A DNA stretch of 64,000 nucleotides from Theodoxus fluviatilis (taxonomy: Eukaryota > Mollusca > Gastropoda > Cycloneritida > Neritidae). Position 1 is the stretch's first letter. Every line of letters starts with the position of its first letter. The notes beneath the pieces were generated by a model that saw only the letters and a list, made by a program, of their open reading frames with translations, was not told where the DNA came from and did not search any database. This document shows, one piece after another, positions 23,596-36,776 of this stretch. The stretch spans positions 16,001-80,000 of the forward strand of contig JAWQFJ010028530.1 in assembly GCA_034096865.1 (NCBI GenBank). The letters run 5' to 3'. The translations under genes were made by a program, and so were the position numbers.

Positions 23596-24350
23596 AGGTT
23601 GCCCTCGGAGACTTATCCCCCTGTGGGTTCGGGGTAAGAATTGACCCACCGCGTCTCCCTACGCGATTCGTAAGAGGCGAATAACTAGGGACACCGTGAC
23701 TTGATTTGCGTTTACTCTAAACTGTTCTAGTGATTTTCGTGCTTAATGGCCTTAAATAGCCTACAAGGCTGATAGGCCGTAAAACTCCATCCATCCCTCG
23801 GAGACTTGAGAGAAAGAACTCAATAAATACTAGGTTGCCCTCGGAGACTCGAGAGAAAGAACTCAATAAATTTGTAGGTTGCCCTTGGAGTCTTGAGAGA
23901 AAGAACTCAAATAAATTTGTAGGTTGCCCTTGGAGTCTTGAGAGAAAGAACTCAAATAAATTTGTAGGTTGCCCTTGGAGTCTTGAGAGAAAGAACTCAA
24001 ATAAATTTGTAGGTTGCCCTTGGAGTCTTGAGAGAAAGAACTCAAATAAATATGTAGGTTGCCCTCGGAGTCTTGATAGAAAGAACTCAAATAAATTTGT
24101 AGGTTGCCCTCGGAGTCTTGAGAGAAAGAACTCAATAAATATGTAGATTGCCCTCTGAGATTCGAGAGAAAGAACTCAATAAATATGTAGATTGCCCTCG
24201 GAGATTCGAGAGAAAAAAAACTCAATAAATATGTAGACTGCCTTCGGAGATTCGAGAGAAAGAACTAAATAAATATGTAGACTGCCTTCGGAGACTCGTG
24301 AGAAAGAACTCAATAAATTTGTAGGTTGCCCTCAGAGACTTGAGAGAAAT
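23596..24350. repeat. 45-bp minisatellite, interrupted by a SINE
   Basis: About 12 copies of a 44-45 bp unit containing GGTTGCCCTTGGAGTCTTGA and AGAAAGAACTCAA, from 23596-23614 and 23795-24350. The first copy is split by the SINE at 23615-23794. The 45-bp version is in register with codons, which produces open frames on both strands. Confidence 0.95.
23615..23794 (+). mobile_element. ATCC-tailed SINE with 13-bp target-site duplication
   Basis: A 180-bp insertion flanked by CCCTCGGAGACTT at 23602-23614 and 23795-23807, the host minisatellite unit duplicated at the insertion. The body has GGGTTCGGGGTAAG near the head and GCCTACAAGGCTGATAGGCC near the tail, ending in CCATCCATC. Related copies are at 25925-26110, 44150-44330, 50155-50345, 52027-52316 and 54060-54230. 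Confidence 0.9.
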
Positions 24351-24634
24351 TCAACAGCAAATCGATCAGGCTGTTGTCGCGCCCACGTGCTGCAGCTAGC
24401 TTTGAACGATAAATCGAATCAACAGGCGTGAGTTGCCACCAAAACGGAGAAGACAGCTGTGTTCACTGAGCTGTTTCCCACAGGCGTCTGTACACACAGG
24501 TAGAAAGAATATCATCGAGGCAGACGGACAATCCATGCAGGCTGGGTACGGGCCACATACAGGCTAAGCTACAGAACCAACATTCGGACTCAAAATGGTG
24601 ACGGACGATTAAACTTTAAAGTGAACAGCTGTTG

Positions 24635-24665
<31 letters not shown>

Positions 24666-25160
24666 GCGCTACTCGGCAGCAAGAGAGGGTTACAATCCTA
24701 GTTGAAACACACAAAGGAAGCTACAGTTCTTGATCGTTGTTCAAAGGAGGACATAATTATGCTGAAACAGACAAATTAAAAAGGGGTTTGAGGCAGAGTG
24801 AAACTGAGCAAATGTTCTGTTCAAAGCCTTCGCCAGTTGCGAAGGAAGTATTACGCAATTACGGGTGGGAATCGTTAACTATCTACGTGTACTACTTCAT
24901 ATGGATGATAACAAACTTCATAGACGCCAGAACATTCGTTCTATTTCTGTAGTTGGGAGGAGATCATGGGTCATCCCTCACAGCAGTCCAGTCGTTCTTC
25001 TGAGTGGCCTGAATATTTCTCTTTGTAAAGTAAAAACACTTACACTTAAAAACTAATTAAATAAACCCAGAATTTCCCCGTCCGAGGGATAGAACCTGGC
25101 ACTGAGCCTCGCACATCGTCCATCCCCCAAAGCATGCTCGCCTATCTCCGCCCGTCAAAA
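24351..25160. other. Intergenic with poly-G run
   Basis: Contains a poly-G run of about 28 at 24639-24666. No gene recognised. Confidence 0.7.
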
Positions 25161-25165
25161 GACTT

Positions 25166-25362
25166 TAGGCTTGTTCACGAGGCGCAGCGATTCAAAGCGC
25201 TGGACAGCGCTTGCGCCGTGAAACGGCTTGTTCAGGACGCGTAGCGCTGCATGTGATTCGGCGCTTTGCAGCGCTGCGCCTCCTAAACAAGCCGTTTCAC
25301 GGCGCAAGCGCTGTCCAGCGCTGAGCAGCGCTTTGAATCGCTGCGCCTCGTGAACAAGCCTA
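25166..25362. mobile_element. Palindromic MITE-like element
   Basis: Arms of about 65-80 bp: the left begins GGCTTGTTCACGAGGCGCAG and the right ends CTGCGCCTCGTGAACAAGCC. Both also contain the motif GCGCTGGACAGCGCTTGCGC or its complement. TA flanks both outer ends, consistent with a TA target site. No coding capacity. An internal copy of AGCGCTGC-type sequence adds a second palindrome level. Confidence 0.85.
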
Positions 25363-25719
25363 TGGTTTCAACAAGCGAGTAGAGGCTGACGGGAAAAATC
25401 TGGGTTTATTATTTTCATTATTTTGACAATGTGGGATGTCATACTGGCTGCAACCTTGGTTCAACGTCTACGACGGGCCAAATCAAAAAAGACAAAAGGT
25501 ATTTACAGGAACTTCCCATCCCTTCTAACTTGTTTAAAAATTAATAGCATACATCAGCGCCCACTCTTCGTTATCAATAATATGAAACAAAATATAACCT
25601 ATCTTCCAAGTGAACATTTCCCATTTGAAACATTTCCCTGATAAATGTCACACAAATGAGTTTTTTGTGCGTCTTTCCTTTTTTCCGTTCATGAGTTCCT
25701 AAAAGAATTAAATGCTCCC

Positions 25720-25840
25720 TACACACGCGCGCGCGCGCACACACACAAGCACACACACGCACACACACAAGCAGACACACAAGCACACACACACATACAC
25801 ACACTCACACACACAAGCACACACAAAAGCACACACACAC
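25720..25840. repeat. CA microsatellite with CG run
   Basis: A GCGCGCGC run followed by interrupted (CA)n and then C-rich sequence. The Cys-Val frame on minus is repeat-derived. Confidence 0.9.
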
Positions 25841-25924
25841 CCTACCTTTCCCCCTTTCCCCCTTCCCCCTTAATATCCCGCAAAACACTATTTCAAAAAA
25901 GGGAACAACACACCTAGCCCTAAA

Positions 25925-26110
25925 GTTTCCCCCTGTCAGCTGGGGGATAAGAATGACCTACTACGTCTCCGAACGCGATTCTTAAGAGGCGAGTAACTAG
26001 GGACACCGTGACTTGATTTGCGTTTACTCTAAACTGTTCTAGTGATTTTCGTGCTTAATGGCCGTACAGAGTCTACAAAGGTTGATAGGCCGTAAAGCAC
26101 CATCCAACAC
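25925..26110 (+). mobile_element. ATCC-tailed SINE copy
   Basis: Near-identical to 23615-23794 over the stretch AACTAGGGACACCGTGACTT ... TCTAGTGATTTTCGTGC and the GATAGGCCGTAAA tail, ending CCATCC. No clear target-site duplication was found. Confidence 0.85.
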
Positions 26111-28390
26111 TAGAATTTTCAGGAAAAAAAGTATCTTCAGACTGATGATTGCGCGTTGTTCATGAGGAAGACACCGTTGTTTTTCGCCCAAAGCGCAATG
26201 AGAGTGGCGCCGTGAGGCCGTTTACAGACACCAGTGATAAAACTGATTTTCCAAACCTGGGAGCGTTCAAGCTTTAATTACGTTGGCACTGTGAAGGCGC
26301 AGCGTAGCTGATACTGAACTAAAGCTAACGAAGCCTGAACGTCGCTGAAGGTGAAATGTAGCTCTACGTACGCCTTCGGAGAGAGGGTTGAACGTGCCCC
26401 TGGCTCCCCTGTACTGCAGGGCTGGGAGACGGAAGGGGTGGGAGTGACGAATGGTGTTTGGAAGAAATGCCATGGGTGAACCCTAGAAGGACTCCTTGTT
26501 CAATGGAGAAAGGCGAAAACACTGCGGACGTGGTATGGGAAAAGGAGTAGATGCAACGAGGGATGGAGAGAAAGGACGAAATATATACACGAAAGGGGTG
26601 GACGTTATGAGCAGATGGGCATAGAGAGACGGGGATGGGGGTAGGGGAGGCGTAAGGAGGGGGTGTAAGGGAGACTGCATGAAAGACCTAGACTGAGACC
26701 AGATACGAGCTGTCACGTGGGTAATCTACCTGTTCTATTCCAAGACACGGCGATGTGGATGTGAAGTTGGACGGTCACGACAGGGGGGTGCCGGGGGCCA
26801 GGGAGAGGCAGGGAGGGGAAGACATTCTTCGCAGAAAACGTAAACTTGGGGATTTGTCGTGTTTATTTCCTCTCTCACACTTTTGTACGGCTCGGTTGCG
26901 CCCAGCGACAGGCAAGGAGAGGTTGAGGCCAGACGGTGTAGATGTCTCGAGTGTCTGGTGTGTCTCTCTTTCCTGGGTTTGATACGCCCCGTCATCCTGT
27001 GCTCTCTGTGTCAAGTGGAGCCCTCACGCCGAAGTGCCAAGAACGCTAAACACACACTTGCAGTGACGCAAATATGCACATCATTGTTCCCCACGTTAGC
27101 TTGTGGAGACGGGAATACTCACTGAATATAGAAAATAGGTATCATGAAGACCATATTCAACAATGACGCAGTACAGTGAGAATGGTAACATTGTCTCCAA
27201 ACCATGACTGAAAGATTCCCTTTCCTTTTAGCAGAGTTTTTCTGTTTCTTTGCCTGGGGTTTTGTATTTTGTATGTTTGTTTTTTTAATAATGTTTTTCC
27301 TTTCTCCAGTAACACCACATTTCTTACTCTTTAACTACTAAATCATAAAGTAAATGAGTTTGTTAGTTCAAAGATACCACGGAAACCATTGATCATCGAT
27401 AGTCAGAGAAAGAAGGAAGACGAGTTGTAATCCTGGACACGAGGGGATGCCGCCATCTCTCCGATCAAAGGCCACTACGTCGAAGTCGTTCAAAGGCCCT
27501 ACCCAGGGTAGCTAGGGGCTGCCACACCCGGAATGCGCCACGTCACGGCTTTGACGACAGCGTCCACAGTCTGTGGAGGTGTAGCCATCGTCATCTTTGT
27601 TGTGGGCGTCACTGGCATCGAAGTAAATCAGCGTTATCTCCCCCTGGTCGAGCCCGTTGGCCGCGGCGTCGTGTCTCCCTGCGTCCCTCCCTTCCTCTCG
27701 CTGCCCCCGTAAAGCTGCAGCGTCGACAAGCGCGACAGCAACAGAGCGAATGTGTGAATCAAAAAGTGTCGAAATGCAGTGCATGCAACGAGCCTAGAGC
27801 GAACCGATCTAGGTGATGTCTGCTTCATTGCTGAATTTGGAACATCAGGGCACTCTGTCTCCAGCTGTCGAAAGTGTGGGTTCTCACACAGGTGAAACCC
27901 GTATCCAATGGGATCAAGAAAGTAATAGCAAAGGTTGGCTGAATCTGTATGAAATATGAAATTATGTGCCTTCTGCTCAAATGACAGAGCTATATTCACA
28001 TAAAGACACTATTATTAGATTATTAGATATTGTCTTTGATTCACATGACTAGAATTTGCCAAGAGTTTGGGGGAAAAACACTTTGCAATATCACTATCGT
28101 TACCCTGTACAGATCTCAAGAAAAGAAAGTGATTTTGCTTTGTGAGTTCTTGTGTTCACAAATAATGGCACACAAACATGTAATACCTATTACAAGAATT
28201 CATCAGACGACAATGCAAGACGATGTAACTTTGCCCCTGACAGTATCTGTGTCGAACAAGAGCTCCTGCTGGCCGTATCCCCCTCTGTGCAAACCAGCAG
28301 GCACAGGAAGGGGTTTTGTAGACAATCCCAGGGAGCGCTGTTTGTTCTTCCCTTCCCTGCATGCCTGGGTGTCCCACCAGAACACGGCCA
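26111..28390. other. Intergenic sequence upstream of the astacin promoter
   Basis: Unique sequence with some GC-rich patches (26750-27000, 27440-27780). Open frames on both strands of 75-120 codons are not recognisable, and none has a convincing splice pair. Confidence 0.6.
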
Positions 28391-28395
28391 TGACA

Positions 28396-28546
28396 TGACG
28401 TCTCAACGGAAGGAGCAGGTCCCGGTTGTGACGTCGCTAACGTCCACGCGATATCGCTCATGCGCAGGCGTGCTCGATTTATCGCAGCGTCTTCATTGGT
28501 TGTCGGCTGCCTCTGGATCGGGCGTCGATTTTGAGAAAGTATAAAA
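28396..28546 (+). promoter_or_regulatory. Core promoter of the astacin gene
   Basis: TATAAAA at 28540-28546 lies about 290 bp upstream of the start codon, and no ATG intervenes before 28836. Upstream are ATTGG (inverted CCAAT) at 28495-28499, an NRF1-like TGCGCAGGCG at 28461-28470, and two CRE cores TGACGTC at 28396-28402 and 28429-28435. Transcription probably starts near 28570, giving an unspliced 5' leader of about 265 bp. Motifs were seen directly; function is inferred from their spacing. Confidence 0.65.
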
Positions 28547-28835
28547 GAAGCTAAGAGGGTAGCTGTGACAAACAATCTTTGGACTCATACCCAAGAGCAA
28601 TTAGCAGTTACTATACGTCGTGAGGATCAGGGTGTATCATTCCTTCGACGCACATTTGGCAGATTGAAGCAGATTCCATATTTCATTTCTTCAGAGAAGT
28701 TAAACAGAATTGATCTTTTGAGACTTTTCACAAACAAATTGTCAGTCGCGGCTTCCTTTGCTTCACACCGTTATCTCAGCTACTGGAACCGAAGACTTGT
28801 GTTCTCATCGACTTTCAGGCGCTCGTTACACAGAA

Positions 28836-28901
28836 ATGACGCGAGAAGCCGTGTGGATTCTTGGATTGTTGTTTCAAGTTGTTTTGTCATTCCCCACTCA
28901 A
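28836..28901 (+). CDS. Astacin exon 1 (signal peptide)
   Basis: 66 bp, from the ATG (A at -3, first ATG downstream of the TATA box) to donor GTAAGT at 28902, ending in phase 0. It encodes MTREAVWILGLLFQVVLS followed by FPTQ. This is a typical signal peptide with a short charged N end, a hydrophobic core and small residues before the likely cleavage point. Confidence 0.85.
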
Positions 28902-28998
28902 GTAAGTTCTCTTCTGACAACGCATTTCCCTGTGAACCATCACAGCTGACTGAATCATTGCTTATATGTCTTCTGCAGACAGTTTAAAGATTGAATCT

Positions 28999-29048
<50 letters not shown>

Positions 29049-29156
29049 TCTCTCTTTCTCTCGTTCTCTCTCTCTCTCTTGTTCTCTCTCTCTCTCTCTC
29101 TCTCTCTTGTTCTCTCTCTCTCTCTCTCTCTATCGCTCGCTCTCTCTCTCTCTCTA

Positions 29157-29198
<42 letters not shown>

Positions 29199-29220
29199 CC
29201 CCCCCCTCTCTCTCTCTCTT

Positions 29221-29260
<40 letters not shown>

Positions 29261-29271
29261 CCTCTCTCTCC

Positions 29272-29308
<37 letters not shown>

Positions 29309-31229
29309 TGCGTATGCAAATGGGATATTTTCTGCAAAGTTTCAATTACAAAATAAGCAGACAATTAATAAAGAAATATTCCGCGTTTATTTCCTGTTAT
29401 TAGATGTGCTACCTGGTCGTGGTGAATATTTTTTAAGTGCAATTGCTAGTGTGATTATTACTATTATTTTAGGGAGGGTGGTTATTCGTCTTCTGCATTC
29501 TTCGTCCTTTGCCTGATTTCTTCCTTCACCGACTTCTTGGCCTGCTCTGGGTTTCTTCGTGCTGGATTTCCTTTGCCGTACTTGGTGACGTAAGTGTGGT
29601 CTGCAGGCATCCCTGTGAGTCCTTGTCATCCGACATCTCTCTCCTGGGCATTGGGTGATAGACCTATGCCGTGCGTAAAAACAAGAGCAAAGTTATTCTA
29701 TTTAGAAAAAGAAGTCATCGCTAGACGTTTAACCGCCCAAAGTATTGACTAGTTCTCACAGACAGATACACTCTGGTGTTGCGTATTTCGGCGGTTCTCC
29801 AAATGTCTAAGCATGAAATTGGTGTTTTAATGGCAATCATTGCCTTCAGAGAAAGGAGCCAAATATACTTCGTACTCCTCAGCCTCAATGAGAACTCCAT
29901 CAGTGACGGGATTGCTGTCGTCAGATTTCAGAGGATACCCTTGACCCCCTGGCCGTGCAACAGGCAGCCTCGGTGCCCGGATTGCCCTCGCCTGATGACG
30001 TCAGAGGAAGTGACCCCCGGGCCTTCGAGTCTGACATGCTGCTGACCCCTCTACAACGAAGGTAGGTTTCAATCTAATCTTCAGCCCTGCATTTTGTATG
30101 TTTGAGAAATGCAAACACACAAACATATACACACATGCACTGATACACATACATATGAATGCAAGCAACATACGCATGCACAAACTAAGTTACACACGCG
30201 CGCCCGAGCACGCATGCATTCACAGTGTGCATTTAAACGGAACTAGTCAGATGGTCGTGAGAAACTGAGACGAGGGAGAGGCATGAACGAAGACTGGACG
30301 TAGGAAAAGTATTGTCTTTTTTTTTCCTACAATGGATTTGTCTTGACCTTGACAAATTAATATGGAAACAATGGCCAATTCACGGAGCTCCGTGAAATTC
30401 ATAAGCGACGTAAATTACATTTCACGAGCCTGGCTCACAGCACGCACCGCTACTTAAAATACCACTCGAAAAGTCTGTATAAGTATTAAATCTGGACATC
30501 ACTGCTTGCCATACTGTCCCATAAAACACCGACAGGAACGGTTTTATCGAGTAGTAGTCCTTCAACATTATTACTCACTGTCCCTTTCAATAAAACACCA
30601 CTCAAAACATTCGGGGGGATGGGGTGGGGTGGGGGTGGGGGAGTAGATTTTTAACAGTACTGCTCGAAATACCGTCCCATGAAAAACTACTCAAAACCGT
30701 TTCAACAAGGCCGAGTCCTTCGACATCACTATTGCTGAGCCATCTCATAAAATATCACTCGAAATGGTGCCACTGCCTACTCGGTAGGCCCTATACCGTT
30801 GAGTCCCAACTCAAAACTGTTTCAACAAGGGATAATCCTTCGACATCACTACTCGCTGAGCCATCTAATAAAATATCGCTAGAAATTATGCCACTGTCTA
30901 CTCGCTACACCGTCAAGTCCCACAAAACGCCACTCGAAACCGTCTAAACAAGTAGAAGACCCTTGACAGCACTGTTCGTTCTTTGACGGCGCTGACTGAA
31001 GAGGTCAACTTCCCACGCAGGTTCGTGCTACAGAGCAGCTCCAGTGCAGGACGGCGAAGAAGGACGGCAATCATCAACGACGGCCGACGCTACTGGCCCC
31101 AAGGAGTCATTCCCTACGCCTTGGACGACTCCCTGGGTACGTCTCTGTGGTGGGAACTGCCCCTGTCACGCCACCTGTGTCGTCCTCTCCTCCTCCTCCC
31201 CCCCCCCCTCCTCCCCCCTCCCTCCTCGC

Positions 31230-31260
<31 letters not shown>

Positions 31261-34200
31261 ACGTCTAATTGTCATTCCATCTCTGCTATATTGCTCATAC
31301 TAAACCTCATTTTAATGATGCTATGTCAGTTTGGGATGGGTATAGTATTGTAAATTTGAAAAAGTTGAATTCATGCGGCAGCACAACTTATATTAAAGCT
31401 GATTATTAAAAATTAAAATATTGTCTTCGCCCTGGAGAGGTGTTCTCTGATCCGCTCAGTGATGTGCGTTTAAATTGCTAAAATAGTGAAAAGACGCGTC
31501 TTTCTTCCATAAAACATGGCGGCAGTTCTGTATCTTTACAATAACATAACTAAAAGAACATGAACATGAGTCGTGCGAAAGCTTTACCTCCCATCCGTCT
31601 CGCTCCTCCCCCTTCCCTCTCCTCCAGTCCCCTTTCATCACTGTCTATAGCTCTCAGTGTGCACCTCGCTCCTCCCCCTCCCCTCTCCTCCAGTCCCCTT
31701 TCATCACTGTCTATAGCTCTGAGTGTGCACCTCGCTCCTCCCCCTCCCCTCTCCTCCAGTCCCCTTTCATCACTGTCTATAGCTCTCAGTGTGCACCTCG
31801 CTCCTCCCCATTCCCTCTCCTCCAAGCCCCTTTCATCACTGTCTATAGCTCTCAGTGTGCACCTCGCTCCTCCCCCTTCCCTCTCCTCCAGTCCCCTTTC
31901 ATCACTGTCTATAGCTCTCAGTGTGCACCTCGCTCCTCCCCCTTCCCTCTCCTCCAGTCCCCTTTCATCACTGTCTATAGCTCTCAGTGTGCACCTGGCT
32001 CCTCCCCCTCCCCTCTCCTCCAGTCCCCTTTCATCACTGTCTATAGCTCTCAGTGTGCACCTCGCTCCTCCCCCTCCCCTCTCCTCCAGTCCCCTTTCAT
32101 CACTGTCTATAGCTCTCAGTGTGCACCTCGCTCCTCCCCCTTCCCTCTCCTCCAGTCCCCTTTCATCACTGTCTATAGCTCTCAGTGTGCACCTCGCTCC
32201 TCCCCCTTCCCTCTCCTCCAGTCCCCTTTCATCACTGTCTATAGCTCTCAGTGTGCACCTCGCTCCTCCCCATTCCCTCTCCTCCAGTCCCCTTTCATCA
32301 CTGTCTATAGCTCTCAGTGTGCACCTCGCTCCTCCCCCTCCCCTCTCCTCCAGTCCCCTTTCATCACTGTCTATAGCTCTCAGTGTGCACCTCGCTCCTC
32401 CCCCTCCCCTCTCCTCCAGTCCCCTTTCATCACTGTCTATAGCTCTCAGTGTGCACCTCGCTTTCTGCAAAGAATCCTACCAGGAGGGCTGGGTGGAAGA
32501 CGCTTTGCAGCAGTGGCGGGAAAGCACCTGCCTGCAGTTCCCGCGCTTTTCCACGGCACTGCAGCAGAGTGGCACTACGGACTACGTGCTCTTCACCAAC
32601 GCCGAAACCGAGTAAGTTCTGTTTCCCTCCCATGAAGTCCGCCACCGCGTGTTCTGCAGCTATCGAAGAAATGAAAGAAGATCAAAGAGTGGGGACGGTG
32701 TAAGTGAGATGCAATTTCAGTTCCTCGGCAACTATTGGATTTTCGACGTTTTAGTCAATCGTCTCCAGATAATTGCAGAAAAAAAATCATCAGAATGGAA
32801 ATAAATATCTGCTCTGTCTAATTATTGCAATATTCATTGGCTGGTGGACTTGTTATATATCTATATTGTAACATCCTGTTTATTCAAGTGAACCATCGAT
32901 GTCTGCTTAACACTGTGGTAAAATGTGTTTCCTTCCTAACATGCTTCACACTTGCAAGTTTGTTTTTCGTTCTTGTTTTTTTCATTATAGCATTCGTATC
33001 TTTTATTAATCAGCCCACTAGCGTTCTTGCTTGCCTTACTGATTTCAGGTAATATCTAATCCTAGTAACTGTGATTTTTCCCCGACCATGTGTTAACGTT
33101 GTTGTGTGCATGTATGTTGTGCACATTCTTTGATCAATGTGATTAGCATGGCGTGCGCATGAGTCGTGCACATTCATGGATCAATTTGATTAGCATGGCA
33201 TGCGCGTGAATTGTGCAAATTATTGGATCAATGTCACTGGCATGGCGTGCATGTGAGTTGTGCACATTCATGGATCAAATTGATTAGCATGGCGTGCATA
33301 TGAGTTGTGCACATTTTGGGATCAATTTGACTAGCATGGCGTGCATGTGAGTTGTGCACATTCTTGGATCACTTTGACTAGCATGGTTATGACCACTCAA
33401 GAGACTGCTGTTACCAGACGGTGAACCTTACTCTCCTTTCTGTGTTGTCGAAAGGTCTTTTCTGTTTTAATTGCTTTAAGTTCGTGAAAAGAAATTATCT
33501 TGTTGGAGCTAAAGGTTAAGGTGCTGGTTTTGCCTGCTGCTTATTACACCTTGGTCAATTAAGGTAATCTTGCTTTGCGTGTATCTGTAGCTGCAAGTCG
33601 TGGAGAAGTCACAGAAGACTGCACACCAAAGGGAATGTTGATCATAATTTTACAAAGACAATTAAAACATAAACAAATAAAAAGTTACGTAAATGTGTGA
33701 ATGCGTGTTTTTTTAAAGTAGACAGTGCCGATGATTACAGTTTGAAATAACTTCATCCGTTTTCAGCTGCGTGACGTACGTGGGGAAGGTTGTTGACGGC
33801 GGTCACCAGAACGTCTCCATCGGAAACTGTAGAGTGAGTACATCTACATTTTCCTGTCATTTATGGAACATAATGTATAGAAAAAAGATTGAATAATTGG
33901 ATCCTTGCAGATGTTTCCACACGTGTTATGCAAAATTGTAAACTTGGGCAACTATCACTACATTCTCGAAGCAAGAACGAAACTGTCACCACATCATCGA
34001 GAAACGTTTACAAAGTTATGGCAAGGACTCGAGAGAGAATGCCCATGACGTAACTTTGACGCACAACTGACGTCACTTTCACAGAAAGGCTCCATTCTGC
34101 ACGAGGTTGGTCACGTGTTGGGACTGGTGCATGAGCAGTCCCGTCCTGACCGAGACAGCGAGGTGGCCATTCAGTTCCCCAACATCCAGCCCGACAAACG

Positions 34201-36544
34201 CCAGGACTTCCAAAAGTACCCACACTCGGCAGTGCGTCTGCTGGGGCTGCCCTATGACCTGCAGTCCCTCATGCACTACAGCGCCACAGTAAGTACCCTG
34301 TTTACAGCAAGCCACGCTTGTGCTGTTTGGAATCTCGTAGTGCTCCAGTACGTGTGCCTAGTGCTGGGTAAACACAACGACGAACCGTACAAAGGGAGGC
34401 GTGTAAATACAGCCACAGCAAACTGTGTAAAGGCACTGAACATTGTAGCTGGCTTTTTAACCCTTCCAAACGTTATACACGTATATATGGATTCTTCACG
34501 ATCTCTTTGCGACTAGTTTGATATTGTAGCACACACCGTGTGTACTTGAACACAACTGTAGTGTTTATTGCTGCTGATGCTCACAGCTGCGTCAATTCTT
34601 TTACGTATAGACTCGATCATGGCACGATGATGGCACGATGATGGCACGATGATGGACCGATCATGGACCGATCATGGCACGATCATGGCACGATCATGGC
34701 ACGATGATGGCACGATGATGGCACGATGATGGCACGATGATGGCACGATGATGGCACGATGATGGCACGATGATGGCCCGATGATGGCCCGATGATGGCA
34801 CGATGATGGCACGATGATGGCACGATGATGGCACGATGATGGCACGATGATGGCACGATGATGGCACGATGATGGCACGATGATGGCACGATGATGGCAC
34901 GATGATGGCACGATGATGGCACGATGATGGCACGATGATAGCACGATGATGGCACGATGATGGCCCGATGATGGCACGATAATGGCACGATGATAGCACG
35001 ATGATGGCACGATGATGGCACGATAATGGCACGATGATAGCACGATCATGGCACGATGACGGACCGATGATGGCACGATGATAGCACGATGATGGCACGA
35101 TGATGGCACGATGATGGCACGATGATAGCACGATGATGGCACGATGATGGCACGATGATAGCACGATGATGGCCCGATGATGGCCCGATGATAGCACGAT
35201 AATGGCACGATGATGGCCCGATGATGGCACGATAATGGCACGATGATAGCACGATGATGGCACGATGATGGCACGATAATGGCACGATGATAGCACGATC
35301 ATGGCACGATGACGGACCGATGATGGCACGATGATAGCACGATGATGGCACGATGATGGCACGATGATGGCACGATGATGGCACGATGATGGCACGAAGA
35401 TGGACCAATGATGGCACAATGATGGCACGATGATGGACCGATGATAGACCGATCATGGCACGATGATGGGTCGATGATGGCACGATGATGGCACGATGAT
35501 GGCACGATGATGGCACGATGATGGCACGATGATAGCACGATGATGGCACGATGATAGCACGATGATGGCACGATGATGGCACGATGATTTCACGATGATG
35601 GCCCGATGATGGCCCGATGATGGCACGATAATGGCACGATGATGGCACGATGATGGCACGATAATGGCACGATGATAGCACGATGATGGCACGATGATGG
35701 CACGATAATGGCACGATGATAGCACGATCATGGCACGATGATGGACCGATGATGGCACGATGATAGCACGATGATGGCACGATGATGGCACGATGATGGC
35801 ACGATGATGGCACGATGATGGCACGATGATGGACCAATGATGGCACAATGATGGCACGATGATGGACCGATGATGGACCGATCATGGCACGATGATAGGT
35901 CGATCATGGCACGATGATGGCACGATGATGGCACGATGATGGCACGATGATGGCACGATGATGGACCAATGATGGCACGATGATGGACCGATGATGGACC
36001 GATGATGGCACGATGATGGCACGATGATGGGTCGATGATGGCACCGAAACTGTTCCGTGATGAGGTCTGTCGTCTCATCTTTGAAGTCACATCATATTAT
36101 AGACTTAAGAAAATTTCCCCCTTTTTAATTTCTCTGTCTGGAATCAGGCATTCAGCGTGAACGGGGCGCTGACGGTGAAGACACACGACCCCCACCTGCA
36201 GATGGTCATCGGCCAGCGCCAGGCCCCCAGCTTTCTGGACATCAAGATGGTCAACGAACTCTACAGCTGCAATGGTGAGATCTGTGACATTGAGCAAATG
36301 TTTTCCATTCTCACGGCCATTGTTAAGTAGTTCATCTCTTTCTCACGTACTTTCTCCTAGTTTCTCAAGCAGTCTTTTTATTTCTTTTTCAACTACTTTA
36401 TTCTGTATATTCTCCAATTCGTCCCTTTCTGCTGCGGCTTGTTCTCTTTTTGCTATGTCTGCCTAAACATCGTCTGTCCCAGCGCTTGTCAAAGGGTCAT
36501 GCTGCGTTATATTCCATCTAACTAGTCGCTCCAATTGATAAGCC

Positions 36545-36599
<55 letters not shown>

Positions 36600-36623
36600 A
36601 CTCTCTCTCTCTCACTCTCTCTC

Positions 36624-36671
<48 letters not shown>

Positions 36672-36684
36672 CTCCCCCCCCCCT

Positions 36685-36776
<92 letters not shown>

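Noticed and set aside
31550..32470. A 306-codon minus-strand frame of a 22-residue repeat
   Set aside because: It is antisense to the 66-bp intronic minisatellite of the astacin gene, with no start context or homology.
34612..36048. CRISPR-like regular repeats and a histidine/isoleucine repeat protein
   Set aside because: The repeats are directly adjacent 11-bp units without spacers, in a eukaryotic intron. This is a satellite, not a CRISPR array or a gene.
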